A stretch of DNA of 64,000 nucleotides from Actinomyces sp. oral taxon 171 str. F0337 (GTDB taxonomy: Bacteria; Actinomycetota; Actinomycetes; Actinomycetales; Actinomycetaceae), in assembly GCF_005696555.1 (NCBI RefSeq), contig NZ_CP040005.1:2790001-2854000 (forward strand). Reading direction: 5' to 3'. The translations under genes and the position numbers were made by a program. The notes under the pieces were generated by a model. It made no database searches, had not been told where the DNA came from, and saw only the letters and a program-made list of their open reading frames with translations. Position 1 is the stretch's first letter. Each line of letters begins with the position of its first letter. This document shows positions 1 to 9,241 of the stretch, piece after piece.

Positions 1-578
1 CTGAGCACTTCCAGCTCCCGAGAGGTCAAGGCGACGTCCACGGAAGCGGCTCCGGCGAACGACGCATGCCCGGATGCACCGCCAGCATCCGCAGCTCTGT
101 CGGTGTACTGATGCTGGGCCCCGGTGTCAGGTCGGGCGAGCACACCTCGGGAGCCTCGCCTGGAGAGCTCACGCAGGATCCTGCGGGTGACACGTTGGTC
201 CAAGGTTCCCTCCCCTGCTGCGACGGAGCGGACCGCCCCCAGAAGAGTGTCCTCATCGGCACCCTTGAGGAGAAACCCCGCGGCACCGGCCTCGAGGGAG
301 GCCAGGACGTCGTCGTCGACATCGAAGGTGGTCAGAATAAGCACGTCCACGTCCAGATCGGGGTCGGAGACGATCGCCCGCGTTGCCGCGATGCCGTCGG
401 TCCCGGGCATGCGGATGTCCATGCATACGACGTCGGGGCGCAGTTCACGAGCCAGCGCTATCGCCTCGGCGCCGTCTGCCGCCTCACCCACGACCTCAAT
501 GTCCTCTTCGGCTCCGAGGATGACGCTCAAGCCGGCACGGACCACGGCCTGATCGTCAGCGATGACGAGTCGAATCAT
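1..578 (-). CDS. NarL/FixJ-type response regulator, 3' end cut by the window edge
   Basis: DNA-binding response regulator of a two-component system. The N-terminal receiver domain is complete: it starts MIRLVIADDQ, has the acidic pair at residues 8-9 and the phospho-acceptor Asp in the segment PDVVCMDIRMPG. The conserved Thr lies in VLILTTFD and the conserved Lys in GFLLKGAD. The reading frame leaves the window at SRELEVLS, which is the start of a LuxR/GerE helix-turn-helix, so most of the DNA-binding domain is outside. The start ATG (578) overlaps the stop of the kinase gene as ATGA, so the pair is translationally coupled. The kinase next door is the obvious partner. The regulated genes are not visible. 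Confidence 0.93.
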   Translation of the reverse strand, partial: MIRLVIADDQAVVRAGLSVILGAEEDIEVVGEAADGAEAIALARELRPDVVCMDIRMPGTDGIAATRAIVSDPDLDVDVLILTTFDVDDDVLASLEAGAAGFLLKGADEDTLLGAVRSVAAGEGTLDQRVTRRILRELSRRGSRGVLARPDTGAQHQYTDRAADAGGASGHASFAGAASVDVALTSRELEVL

Positions 579-2023
579 GGGATATCCACTTCCTCCTCGG
601 TACGGGACCCGTCGACGCTGCCCGGCGGAACGGGGATGACGAGGCGGTTGCGCCAGCCGCCGTCGGGGTCGGGTCCGGTGACCAGTTCAGCGCCCACCAG
701 GGCAGCGCGCTCTGCCATGCCGGACAGGCCGTAGCCACCGCCCTTGCTACCTGCACCTGCCTGACGTGCCTCCGCATTCGGCGGACGTCGGTTGCTCACC
801 ACGATCTCCACGCACCCCTGCTGATAGGTGATCCGCACCTGGCAAGGGGCTCCTGGCGCGTGCCGCGCGCAGTTGGCAAGCGACTCCTGAACCATGCGGT
901 AGGCAGCGGTATCCGCCAGCGGGCTCAGGGGACATGGCCGGCCGTTGACTGCGTATCCGACCCGCTGTTGACGACGACGTGACTCCTCAACGAGGTGAGG
1001 CACTGCCTCCAGCGAGGGCAGGAGCACCGGCTCCCTTGTCATCTGAGAACCCGTCACGGCCGCCGACTCGGTGCTCGACAACGTCGGCTCATTGCGCCGA
1101 CCATCCTCACCCTGATCCTCACGTCCGGAGACATTGCTGTCTTCGCTGCGCAGGAGACCGACGACCTGACGTAGATCGGCCAGAGCGGTTCGGGCACTGT
1201 CCTGCACCGTCTGGAGCATCTGGTCGGAACGCTCCGGATCCTTGTGCCGCAGGGCCACAGCCGCCTGGGCGCTGACGATGACGCCGGAGAGGTGGTGGCC
1301 GGCGATGTCGTGGAGATCGCGGGCCAGGGCATTGCGGCTGGTTCGCAACTCGCGCTCGACCCGCTCGCGCTCCTCGCGCTCGAATAACTGCTTCTCCCGT
1401 TCAAGGAGCTCGGCCTTGTCACGCAGCGCCTGGTGGAGCCGCTCGCGCCCCAGCATGTACTCCGCCACCGCCACCGGTAGGAGATAACGCTGGAGCAGGT
1501 GCACCGAGAGCAAGATGATCATGGCGATCATCCCACGGTGACCGGAGTGCACCTCGCCCATGAGGAAGACCAGGATAAAAGCGATGACGTTGGCGAACAG
1601 CGCGATCTGCCAGCCCGGGACGCGGTAACGCACGAGGTACCAGATGACGACCATGACCGCAACGGATCCGAGCCCCGATCGATCACTGGCGATGAGGATG
1701 ATGAGATCGGCAGAGGCCACGATCCCGAGCACCCAGTACGGGAACCGCGCCGTCATCATGACAGCAGCTATCTGGAGGGTAGCGAGCGCGCTCAGGACGA
1801 CCGCCCTGGAAACGGTTTCTGCCCCCTGCCTGGCGACATACTCTGGTTCTGCTATCACCATGCCGACATAAGGCAGCACACTGAGCAGGCACAGCGCCAC
1901 CGCGGCTCGTGGGAGCCTCGGTGGCGACTGCACCCGGACTGCGGAATCGGGCACGCGGCTGGGCACGCTCCGAGTCAAGCACATGCGCAGCCACGAGGTG
2001 CCTGAGTCCGTCTCCGAGCCCAT
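575..2023 (-). CDS. NarL-family sensor histidine kinase
   Basis: Membrane sensor kinase of 482 residues. About six hydrophobic segments fall between residues 40 and 180. A charged coiled-coil linker (about 190-230) leads to a HisKA_3 dimerisation domain with the H-box ARDLHDIAGHHLSG (phospho-acceptor His238). A C-terminal HATPase domain carries GYGLSGMAERA. The start at 2023 is chosen because its ATG overlaps the TGA of the upstream serine hydrolase gene (TGATG); an upstream start at 2035 is possible. It overlaps the response regulator by ATGA. The order hydrolase, kinase, regulator in overlapping frames suggests one transcript. No extracellular sensor domain is evident, so the signal may be sensed within the membrane. 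Confidence 0.93.
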   Translation of the reverse strand: MGSETDSGTSWLRMCLTRSVPSRVPDSAVRVQSPPRLPRAAVALCLLSVLPYVGMVIAEPEYVARQGAETVSRAVVLSALATLQIAAVMMTARFPYWVLGIVASADLIILIASDRSGLGSVAVMVVIWYLVRYRVPGWQIALFANVIAFILVFLMGEVHSGHRGMIAMIILLSVHLLQRYLLPVAVAEYMLGRERLHQALRDKAELLEREKQLFEREERERVERELRTSRNALARDLHDIAGHHLSGVIVSAQAAVALRHKDPERSDQMLQTVQDSARTALADLRQVVGLLRSEDSNVSGREDQGEDGRRNEPTLSSTESAAVTGSQMTREPVLLPSLEAVPHLVEESRRRQQRVGYAVNGRPCPLSPLADTAAYRMVQESLANCARHAPGAPCQVRITYQQGCVEIVVSNRRPPNAEARQAGAGSKGGGYGLSGMAERAALVGAELVTGPDPDGGWRNRLVIPVPPGSVDGSRTEEEVDIP

Positions 2024-3300
2024 CACTTGTGGCACAGTGTGGCGTCGACGGCGTCCTTGTTCCGCTGGTACTTCTCCTTGGCGGAGCTCTCCAGGTTGTT
2101 CTGGTCGGCGATGGCTGTGGGCAGAGCGGTCACGGCGACGGTGACGGCGGTGCCGTCAGGTCCGACGGCGTTGTCGGTCTGGTACCCGTGGATCGACCCG
2201 CCGTGGCCCCAGGAGGTGCCTCCACAGGTCAACGACCTGCCGATGAGGCCCAGCCCGTACACCGTCCCCGGTCCAAGGTACGAGCTGGCGTCAACCGCTC
2301 CGTTCTTCATCTCGTCGATGCTGGACTGGGTCAGCAGCCTGCCGTCGAAGACGGCCTGGAAGAAGGTGTTGAGCTCGCTCGGGGTCGAGACCATCGCACC
2401 AGCCGCCCACCCCCAAGCCGGATCCATCTCGGTAATATCCTCCAACTTGCCCCCAGCACTGAGGTGGTACCCCTGAGGATGAGTACCACGAATCTTCTCC
2501 TCCCCCGGGGCCGGGAAGTAGGTATGCGATAGACCCAGCTTCTTGACGATACGCTCATCGATCTGCTCACCCACCGGCCGCTGAGACACCCGCTCAACAA
2601 GCATCCCCAACACCACATAGTTCGTGTTGGTGTACTTCCACTGAGTGCCGGGCTCGAAGGCCGCCGGCTTACTCAGAGCCGTGTCCAGCAGGTCACGCGG
2701 TTGCGCGTAGTGATCCTTGATCTGGAAGATATCGCTCCTTCCAGGGGTGGTGTCGGTGTACTCAGGCAGACCACTGGTGTGCTGGAGGAGCTGACGCACC
2801 GTGATCCTCGATCCGTCGACGCCCTCGCCCTTGATCAGGCCCGGCAGATAGGTCTCGATCGGCTCATCGAGCCCCACCTTGCCCTCCTGAACCATCTGCA
2901 TGACCACCACGGCCACAAAGGTCTTCGTGTTCGACCCGACCCGCACCTCACCGTCCATCGGCGGAGCCTGCCCCGTCTCCAGGCTGCCCTTACCCACAGC
3001 CGCACCCGCGGACTCACCCTTGCTGTCGCTCACCGCCGCCAGAGCCGCCGGGTAACCGGCGTCCACCAGCCCCTGCGCCCGGGACTTCAGGCTCTCAGCC
3101 TCCCCCTTCGACGGCGCCGCCGACGCCGCACCACCACCAGCAGCACCCAACGCGATCGCCGCCGCCACAGGCACCGCCAACACCCGCCACACCACCGAAC
3201 GACGACGGCCGGCTCGGGCACCGGCGGCCCCTACTGCTTCGGGGCATTCAGGAGTGACTACGTTGGAACGGACAGGACTGAACTTCTCTGCTTTACCCAT
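2023..3300 (-). CDS. Secreted serine hydrolase of the beta-lactamase / D-Ala-D-Ala carboxypeptidase (class C) family
   Basis: Predicted exported penicillin-binding-type serine hydrolase, 425 residues. The N-terminus has an Arg-rich stretch followed by a hydrophobic Ala-rich segment ending ASAAPS (about residues 33-63), fitting a signal peptide. All three family motifs are present: SNTK (SxxK, 123-126), YTN (YxN, 223-225) and HGG (HxG, 366-368). The likely role is cleavage of D-Ala-containing peptides or beta-lactams outside the membrane; the true substrate cannot be read from sequence. I place the start at the ATG at 3300, preceded by GGAGG with short spacing; a GTG at 3339 is the alternative. 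It is translationally coupled to the downstream histidine kinase, so it may produce or process the sensed signal. Confidence 0.9.
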   Translation of the reverse strand: MGKAEKFSPVRSNVVTPECPEAVGAAGARAGRRRSVVWRVLAVPVAAAIALGAAGGGAASAAPSKGEAESLKSRAQGLVDAGYPAALAAVSDSKGESAGAAVGKGSLETGQAPPMDGEVRVGSNTKTFVAVVVMQMVQEGKVGLDEPIETYLPGLIKGEGVDGSRITVRQLLQHTSGLPEYTDTTPGRSDIFQIKDHYAQPRDLLDTALSKPAAFEPGTQWKYTNTNYVVLGMLVERVSQRPVGEQIDERIVKKLGLSHTYFPAPGEEKIRGTHPQGYHLSAGGKLEDITEMDPAWGWAAGAMVSTPSELNTFFQAVFDGRLLTQSSIDEMKNGAVDASSYLGPGTVYGLGLIGRSLTCGGTSWGHGGSIHGYQTDNAVGPDGTAVTVAVTALPTAIADQNNLESSAKEKYQRNKDAVDATLCHK

Positions 3301-3432
3301 GCCTCCAGTGTCACGACTCCGCGGACCGACCACCCCCACCTACAGCACAGCGCTCCCCGTCCATATGGACAGTCCCGGATGAGGTGGACCGCCGCTCGGC
3401 GCCAACCCATGCTGGCGCCGCTTGCGGCCTCT

Positions 3433-4206
3433 TCAGGAGGTGCGCGTTCGGGAAGCCTGGTAGGCGGCGCCCACGATGCCGGCGGTGTTGAGCAGCTGGG
3501 CCGGAACGATCGTGGTCTTGAGATCGAGCAGCGGCAGGTACTTCTCGTGCTTGCGGGAGACTCCACCACCGACGACGAACAAGTCCGGGGAGAAGAGCAT
3601 CTCCACGTGGGAGTAGTAGCGCTGGAGACGCTTGGCCCACTTCTTCCAGGACAGCTCCTGTGCGGTGCGCTGCCCGGCGGAGGCCCGGCTCTCGGCGTCG
3701 TAGCCGTCGATCTCCAGGTGCCCGAGCTCGGTGTTGGGGACCAGGGTTCCGTCAACAATGACGGCGGAGCCGATCCCGGTGCCCAGGGTGGTGACGATGA
3801 TGGTCCCTGGCACGTCCTTGGCGGCGCCGAAGGCTACCTCCGCCAGGCCGGCGGCGTCGGCGTCGTTGAGGCTGGTCACCGGCCGGCCCAGGTGCTCGCG
3901 CATGAGCTCGGTGAGGTTGACGCCCGTCCAGGACTTGTCGAGGTTTGCGATGAACGGGACGGTGCCGTGGACGATCGGAGCGGGCAGGGCCACGCCGACC
4001 GGGACGTCGTCGCCCACCTCGAGCTGTTCGAGGAGCTCGCGGCACACCTCGGCAACGGCCGCGGGAGTGGACTCCTCGGGAGTGTCGATGCGGACGCGCT
4101 CACCGATGAACGTGCCCGTGGCCAGGTCGACCAGGGCGCTCTTGACGCCCGATCCGCCGATGTCGATACCGCATGCCACTGATGCTGCCGGTGCTGTCGA
4201 AGTCAT
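3433..4206 (-). CDS. ppgK: Polyphosphate glucokinase
   Basis: Phosphorylates glucose to glucose-6-phosphate using inorganic polyphosphate or ATP in the cytoplasm. The 257-residue protein is a ROK-family sugar kinase with the N-terminal phosphate loop GIDIGGSGVKSALVD and the second nucleotide motif TTLGTGIGSA. The catalytic Asp sits in SLNDADAAG and a glucose-binding Glu in NTELGHLEIDG. Length and motifs match actinobacterial PPGK rather than ordinary ROK glucokinase. The start ATG has a strong AGGAGG site 7 bases upstream. It is a single gene flanked by genes in the same direction but separated by more than 100 bases on both sides. Confidence 0.95.
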   Translation of the reverse strand: MTSTAPAASVACGIDIGGSGVKSALVDLATGTFIGERVRIDTPEESTPAAVAEVCRELLEQLEVGDDVPVGVALPAPIVHGTVPFIANLDKSWTGVNLTELMREHLGRPVTSLNDADAAGLAEVAFGAAKDVPGTIIVTTLGTGIGSAVIVDGTLVPNTELGHLEIDGYDAESRASAGQRTAQELSWKKWAKRLQRYYSHVEMLFSPDLFVVGGGVSRKHEKYLPLLDLKTTIVPAQLLNTAGIVGAAYQASRTRTS

Positions 4207-4324
4207 GAGGTCCTCCTGGTACTACGCGTCCTCGCGGCCGCCGCCCAGCCTAGTGCAGGGACGGCGACCGCGAGGACGATCGGTACGAGGAGCCGATAAC
4301 CTCCGGAGACCGGAGCAGCGGCAC

Positions 4325-6319
4325 TCAGTCGCGGGTGCTCTCCTGGCGGGCGCCCCGGTAGAGGTACCACAGGGTGCCGACGAACAGCACCAGGCCCACC
4401 CAGGGGGCGATGCCGGCGAAGCCCTCGGGCATGATGGCCAGCGGGTCCTCCTTGCCGCCGAAGGCCACGACGATCCCGGCGTAGACAACACCGGCAAGAC
4501 TCTCGCCGACGATGAGGCCGGTCGCCATGAGCGTGCCCATGCGCTTGGCCCGCTCCGGGTTGGCGGTGCGCTGGGCCCAGCGGTCGTAGACGTGGCCGAG
4601 GGCGGCGCCGATCGGGATCATGACCGTCACGGCCATCGGCAGGTACATGCCCATGCCGACGGCGAGCGGAGGCAGGGAGTACTTGCTGTTGCGGCGCAGG
4701 ATCTCATCGATGGCGATGACAACGGCGCCGATGAGGGCGCCCAGACCCAGCAGACTCCAGTTGAGGTCGCCACCGAGGACGCCCTGAACCAGGTGCTTGA
4801 TGAGGTTCGCCTGGGGCGCGGCCAGAGCGTCGGCACCGGCACCGGGGGCGCCGGCGAAGCCGAAGGCGCCCTGCATGAGGCTGAGCACCGGCGGGATGAC
4901 GATGGCACCGAAGACGACGCCGATGACGAGGGCAACCTGCTGCTTCCACGGAGTGGAGTCGACAAGCTGCCCGGTCTTGAGGTCCTGAAGGTTGTCGTTC
5001 GAGATGGTAGCCACGCCGAAGACGACCGCGGTGACGAACAGGGTGTAGGCCACCAGGGTGCGGACGTCGTCGGGCGAGGAGGTGGTGGCAATGGTGCGCA
5101 CGAGCGCGGCAGCCGTCACCGCCACGAGGATGCCGACGCCGGAGATCGGCGAGTTGGACGAGCCGATGAGACCGGCCATGTAACCGCAGACCGAGGCCAC
5201 GACCAGTCCGGTCAGCAGAATGAAGAGGATGGAGGCGATGATGAGGCCCGCCGTGTGGTGGGCCATGGAGGTCCCGTGCAGGAACAGCCACAGGAGCACA
5301 CCGATGGGCAGCATCGAGCCGACGGTGACGCCGATGACCGTCTTCATCGACAGGTCGCGCTCAGTCAGGGGGATCTCCTCGCCGGCGTCGCGCTTGGCGC
5401 TGGTGGCCAGGGACTCGCGGATGCCGGTGGCGATGGGACCGAGGATCTTCAGGAAGGTCCAGATGGCGGCGATGGCGATGGCGCCGGCACCGACGATCCG
5501 CACCTCGCTGGCGAAGGTGGTGCTCACGAAGTCCGCGAGGTCCTTGGCGGCGGCCGTCCCGCCCCAGGTACGCATCGGGAGCAGCACGCCGTAGGAGATG
5601 AGCAGGCCGACGATCATGGCGATGCCGACGCCGACTCCGACCAGGTGGCCCACGCCGACCAGCGCCAGAGACAGGGAGGTGCCCACCATCGTGGCGCCGG
5701 CACCGACCCGGAAGACCCCGGAGATATCGACGCTGATGGCCTTGAGGGCGTTGAGGAAGTACAGGGCCGCCGAGGCGATGGAGCCCCGCACGATGACGCC
5801 CAGTCCACGGCTGGACTCCTCGCTGCCCTCGCTGGTGTCGCCCACGCGCAGGACCTCGGCGCCGGCCACACCCTCGGGGTAGGGCAGGTCGGAGCTGGTC
5901 ACGAGCGCGCGCCGCAACGGGATCGAGTAGGTGACGCCGAGGATGCCGCCCAGGATGATGACCAGGACCGTCTGGAGGTAGGGGAATCCGGTCCACCAGC
6001 CCACGATGATGAGTCCGGGCAGCACGAAGATGATGGCGGACAGCGTCCCGGCAGCCGAGGCGATCGTCTGGACGATGTTGTTCTCCTGGATCGTGTGATC
6101 GGAGAAGCGGCGCAGGACAGCCATGGAGATGACGGCGGCCGGGATCGAGGTGGCGAAGGTGAGTCCCACCTTGAGGCCGAGGTAGACATTCGCCGCAGTG
6201 AAGACGAGCGTGATGACGCCGCCGATGAGGACGCCGCGGATCGTCAGCTCCTTGACCGGGCCGGAGCCGGCACTGGACGGTTTCGCCGCAGCGGAGCCGC
6301 TTGAGGTTGTTGTGGACAT
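4325..6319 (-). CDS. OPT-family oligopeptide transporter
   Basis: Polytopic membrane transporter of 664 residues, belonging to the oligopeptide transporter (OPT) family by its repeated hydrophobic segments and by the opening KELTIRGVLIGGVITLVF followed by NVYLGLKVGLTFATSIPA, which is the typical bacterial OPT N-terminus. These carriers import small peptides or metal chelates with protons; which one is used here is not visible. A Ser/Ala/Gly-rich cytoplasmic tail precedes the first helix. The C-terminus is short and charged. A purine-rich GAGAGAT lies upstream of the ATG. The gene is monocistronic, with 118 bases to ppgK and 158 bases to the dehydrogenase gene upstream. Confidence 0.92.
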   Translation of the reverse strand: MSTTTSSGSAAAKPSSAGSGPVKELTIRGVLIGGVITLVFTAANVYLGLKVGLTFATSIPAAVISMAVLRRFSDHTIQENNIVQTIASAAGTLSAIIFVLPGLIIVGWWTGFPYLQTVLVIILGGILGVTYSIPLRRALVTSSDLPYPEGVAGAEVLRVGDTSEGSEESSRGLGVIVRGSIASAALYFLNALKAISVDISGVFRVGAGATMVGTSLSLALVGVGHLVGVGVGIAMIVGLLISYGVLLPMRTWGGTAAAKDLADFVSTTFASEVRIVGAGAIAIAAIWTFLKILGPIATGIRESLATSAKRDAGEEIPLTERDLSMKTVIGVTVGSMLPIGVLLWLFLHGTSMAHHTAGLIIASILFILLTGLVVASVCGYMAGLIGSSNSPISGVGILVAVTAAALVRTIATTSSPDDVRTLVAYTLFVTAVVFGVATISNDNLQDLKTGQLVDSTPWKQQVALVIGVVFGAIVIPPVLSLMQGAFGFAGAPGAGADALAAPQANLIKHLVQGVLGGDLNWSLLGLGALIGAVVIAIDEILRRNSKYSLPPLAVGMGMYLPMAVTVMIPIGAALGHVYDRWAQRTANPERAKRMGTLMATGLIVGESLAGVVYAGIVVAFGGKEDPLAIMPEGFAGIAPWVGLVLFVGTLWYLYRGARQESTRD

Positions 6320-6477
6320 GGTGATATCTCTCGATGTCGGGATGATTCCGGAGCGAGACTAGCACTGTGTCCGAAAACGATTGTTCACTCCCCATTCGAC
6401 GCACGACAGATCAGCTATGCCCTCATCGCCCGTGACACGTCGACCGATTCTTCATAGAAGACCCGGGGCCGCGTCCC

Positions 6478-7368
6478 TTATGAGGTTCTGGTTGAGGTCG
6501 AGAACCCAGCCAGGTAGGAGGCGGCCATGTCCTCGTGGGCGTGGCCGGCCTCGGCGACACGGTCAAGCCGGGCGGAGAATGCCTCCATGCCATCGAGCCT
6601 CAAGCCGGCTTCGCGGGCGAGCTCGAGGATGAGGTGGGCGTCCTTGCCGGAGGTGTCGACGGCGAAGTTGGCCGGGCTCAGGGCGCCCCGTTCAACGAGG
6701 TCGGCCTTGATGCGCAGGAAGGGCAGGTCCAGGCCGCCGCCGTCGAGCACCTCGAAGAACTGGGCCGGGGGCACACTGATCGCCTTCGCCAGGGTGACGA
6801 TCTCGCCAGCGGCGTTGGACACGGCGATGACCCAGGAGTTGACGACCAGCTTGAGGCGGGTCGAGGTGGCGGCGGCACCGTCCTCGCCGGTCCACACAGT
6901 GCGCGACCCGACGGCGTCCAGGACCGGAGTGACCAGCTCACGGCCGGAGACAGGACCGGCGGTCATGATGACAAGGGTGCCGGACTCAGCGGGCTGGCGG
7001 GTCCCGGAGACGGGCGAGTCGTAGAAGAGGACCCCGGCGGACTGCGCGATGGCGGCCAGGCCGGCCACATCATCCGGGCCGACAGTGGTCATCTGCAGCC
7101 AGGCGGCGCCGGGGCGCATGGCGGGAGCGGTCTCGCGCATGACCTCGGCGACGGCGGCGCCGTCGAAGAGCATGGTGATGACGACGTCGGCCCCCTCGAC
7201 GGCGGCGGTGGCGGTGGGGGCGATCTCGATGCCGTCGTCGGCCAGGGGCTGGGCACGCGAGATCGTGCGGTTCCAGGCGCGCACGGCGTGGCCGGCGCCG
7301 GCGATGTTGCGAGCCATCGCCGAGCCCATAATTCCGGTACCGAGTACGGCTACGGTCAGCTGAGACAT
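6478..7368 (-). CDS. NAD(P)-dependent oxidoreductase of the 3-hydroxyisobutyrate dehydrogenase family
   Basis: A 296-residue beta-hydroxyacid dehydrogenase family enzyme. The Rossmann motif is LGTGIMGSAMA (residues 9-19), the substrate-binding segment is DSPVSGT (117-123), and the catalytic Lys is K173 in RLKLVVNSW. The usual Asn two turns after the Lys is kept. Members oxidise or reduce small 3-hydroxyacids or succinic semialdehyde-type compounds; the sequence alone does not fix the substrate. The start ATG has GGGAGA upstream; a longer frame to 7551 lacks a ribosome site. The MFS transporter gene ends 124 bases upstream in the same direction, so co-transcription is possible but not shown. 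Confidence 0.9.
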   Translation of the reverse strand: MSQLTVAVLGTGIMGSAMARNIAGAGHAVRAWNRTISRAQPLADDGIEIAPTATAAVEGADVVITMLFDGAAVAEVMRETAPAMRPGAAWLQMTTVGPDDVAGLAAIAQSAGVLFYDSPVSGTRQPAESGTLVIMTAGPVSGRELVTPVLDAVGSRTVWTGEDGAAATSTRLKLVVNSWVIAVSNAAGEIVTLAKAISVPPAQFFEVLDGGGLDLPFLRIKADLVERGALSPANFAVDTSGKDAHLILELAREAGLRLDGMEAFSARLDRVAEAGHAHEDMAASYLAGFSTSTRTS

Positions 7369-7492
7369 GCTTCTCCCTTGATTCTCTCTGATCGAGCTTG
7401 TCGACCTGTCCGTGGTCGGCCACCCGCCTGGACCCCCTACGGCGCCCAGGATCGGGAGTGTTGCCGTCCTTTGTACACGACAGGCACCCGAG

Positions 7493-8722
7493 TCACTCGG
7501 AAGCCAGGGCGCCGGCGATCCTGTACAGGGCGACGGCCAGGAGGAAGGCAAAAGCAGTCATGAGACTGGGGCCCCAGAAACCGGAGAGCCGGGTGAGAAG
7601 GTCGCCGCCGATGGCGCCGGCGATCGTGGCACCGAGGTACATCGCCGTGTTGGATAGCGAGGAGACGGTTCCTCGGGCTTGGCCGGCGTGGGCCTGCAGC
7701 TGCCCCATGAGGACAGGCAGGAGGAAGCCGGCCACGACCAGGGCCGCGGCGAAGGCGACAACGGCGCCCCACATGGTGGTCACGATGAGCGGCATCGCAG
7801 CGGCCAGGAGGTAGAAGGCGCCCTGGATGAGGATGCCGCCCCACAGCGACCGCCACTCACCGATCCTTGCAACGACCCGTGGACCGAGGAGCGAGCCCAG
7901 CGCCGTTCCCAGACCGATCATCATCATGGCCTTCCCGATAGCGGTCTGCGAGGCACCGAAGTCCTTGGCCAGCCAGGAGCCGATGAAGGAGAACGAGGCG
8001 TAGTTGCCGGTCTGGAACACGAGGTAGGCGAGGAGGGACCACCTCAGCACCCGCGAGCCGAGGACCCTGTAGTAGGAGCCAACGACGTCAGCAGGCTCCC
8101 CCACCGGCCGCACATGGGGGAACGAGAGGAAGAGGAGTCCCCACAGGATGACGCTGACCGCCGCGACCACGAGGAACGGCAGCTGCCAGCCTCTGATCGA
8201 CAGGTAGGAGCCGATCGGCACGCCGGCAACCTGCGCAACCGCGAGTCCCGCGGTCGCATAGCCCATGACCTTGATGACGGACGGCCGGGGCACCGTCACC
8301 GGGATGGAAGCCCAGATCTGGGAGCTGACGAATGCGGCACTCACGCCGGCCAGGAAGCGGGCGGCAACCATACTCCAGAAGCTCCAGGCCAGGCCGCACG
8401 CGCAGGTGAAGACAACGAAGGCCGCCAGGCCGGAGAGGATGACTCGACGTCGATCGTGGCGGTCCGAGACGGGGCCGGCCACGAGGGCGAACAGCGCGTA
8501 CCCCAGGGCGTAGGCCGAGACCAGCCAGCCTGCCCGGGACAGGGGGACGTCGAGCTCGCGCCGGAGCAGGGGCAGCAGGGGCGCGACGAGGAAGGTGTCG
8601 GTCCCGATGGCGAACATGGTGAGGAAGGACAGCCACCCCATGGTCGAGACGCGGACACCCGTCGGCGACGTCCTCTCGCCATCCACGGACACGGGCGATG
8701 AGCCACGAGTCTTTTCAGTCAT
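7493..8722 (-). CDS. MFS drug/metabolite efflux transporter
   Basis: A 409-residue major facilitator with about 12 transmembrane segments. The signature between helices 2 and 3 is visible as GPVSDRHDRRRVILSG. The helix-4 Arg region MVAARFLAGVSAAFV and overall length fit the DHA1 (AraJ/Bcr-like) group of proton antiporters. AAGGAG lies 7 bases before the ATG at 8722. It is divergent from an ArsR-type regulator, and its predicted promoter overlaps an inverted repeat, so substrate-responsive repression is likely. The exported compound is unknown. Confidence 0.92.
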   Translation of the reverse strand: MTEKTRGSSPVSVDGERTSPTGVRVSTMGWLSFLTMFAIGTDTFLVAPLLPLLRRELDVPLSRAGWLVSAYALGYALFALVAGPVSDRHDRRRVILSGLAAFVVFTCACGLAWSFWSMVAARFLAGVSAAFVSSQIWASIPVTVPRPSVIKVMGYATAGLAVAQVAGVPIGSYLSIRGWQLPFLVVAAVSVILWGLLFLSFPHVRPVGEPADVVGSYYRVLGSRVLRWSLLAYLVFQTGNYASFSFIGSWLAKDFGASQTAIGKAMMMIGLGTALGSLLGPRVVARIGEWRSLWGGILIQGAFYLLAAAMPLIVTTMWGAVVAFAAALVVAGFLLPVLMGQLQAHAGQARGTVSSLSNTAMYLGATIAGAIGGDLLTRLSGFWGPSLMTAFAFLLAVALYRIAGALASE

Positions 8723-8732
8723 CTCAAATCTC

Positions 8733-8785
8733 CTTAGTTCGATGTTTGACGTACTAAGAATTATTCGAGACGCTATCGTTGTCAA
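8733..8785 (-). promoter_or_regulatory. Promoter of the MFS gene with candidate ArsR-type operator
   Basis: On the minus strand TTGACA (8785-8780), a 16-base spacer and TAATTC (8763-8758) form a good sigma-70-type promoter. An inverted repeat CTTAGT/ACTAAG (8733-8738 and 8753-8758) overlaps the -10 edge and predicted transcription start. It is placed where a repressor from the divergent gene would block polymerase. Binding is inferred, not shown. Confidence 0.55.
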
Positions 8786-8819
8786 CCCCGCCCCGGTGCG
8801 CGCCGGGGCGAAGTTTGAG

Positions 8820-9182
8820 ATGGCGAAGCGCGAGACAGAGAGACGGGGACGAACCGTGAAGGACAGGGAGCTCTTCCACCCCGAGGCAGGGGACATCTCC
8901 CTGGACGCGATCCTGGGCGCCTTGTCCGACCCCATCCGCCGCGACGTCCTGCGTCGGATCGCCGATGAGGGCGCCCTGTACTGCGGGGACCTGAGCTACG
9001 ACGTCGTCAAGTCCACGATGTCGCACCACTTCCGGGTGCTGCGCGAGTCGGGGCTCATGCATACCGAGCGCGAGGGCAAGCACCGGCGCATAACCCGGCG
9101 CGACGACGTCATCGAGCAGCGCTTTCCGGGGCTGCTGGCCGCCGTCGGCCTGCCTCCTGGCAAGGGCCGATGGCCGGACTGA
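8820..9182 (+). CDS. ArsR-type winged-helix transcriptional regulator
   Basis: A 120-residue HTH regulator. The fold starts with LGALSDPIRRDVLRRIADEG, the standard ArsR/HTH_5 first helices, and the recognition helix is in VVKSTMSHHFRVLRESGL. No conserved Cys/His metal site is visible apart from isolated residues, so it probably senses an organic ligand or acts by dissociation from DNA. It is divergent from the MFS pump and is the likely repressor of it. The start at 8820 is uncertain: a GTG at 8856 with a purine-rich upstream stretch would give a protein beginning VKDRELFHP. Confidence 0.88.
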   Translation: MAKRETERRGRTVKDRELFHPEAGDISLDAILGALSDPIRRDVLRRIADEGALYCGDLSYDVVKSTMSHHFRVLRESGLMHTEREGKHRRITRRDDVIEQRFPGLLAAVGLPPGKGRWPD

Positions 9183-9241
9183 CGACCACCCGAGCGAGCA
9201 CTCTGACGGCGACAGGACAAGCCGCCGCCATCGCCCGCCGC

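Noticed and set aside
3731..6304. 857-residue plus-strand frame
   Set aside because: Exactly antisense to the OPT transporter and Asp/Gly/His-rich, typical of a GC-driven shadow.
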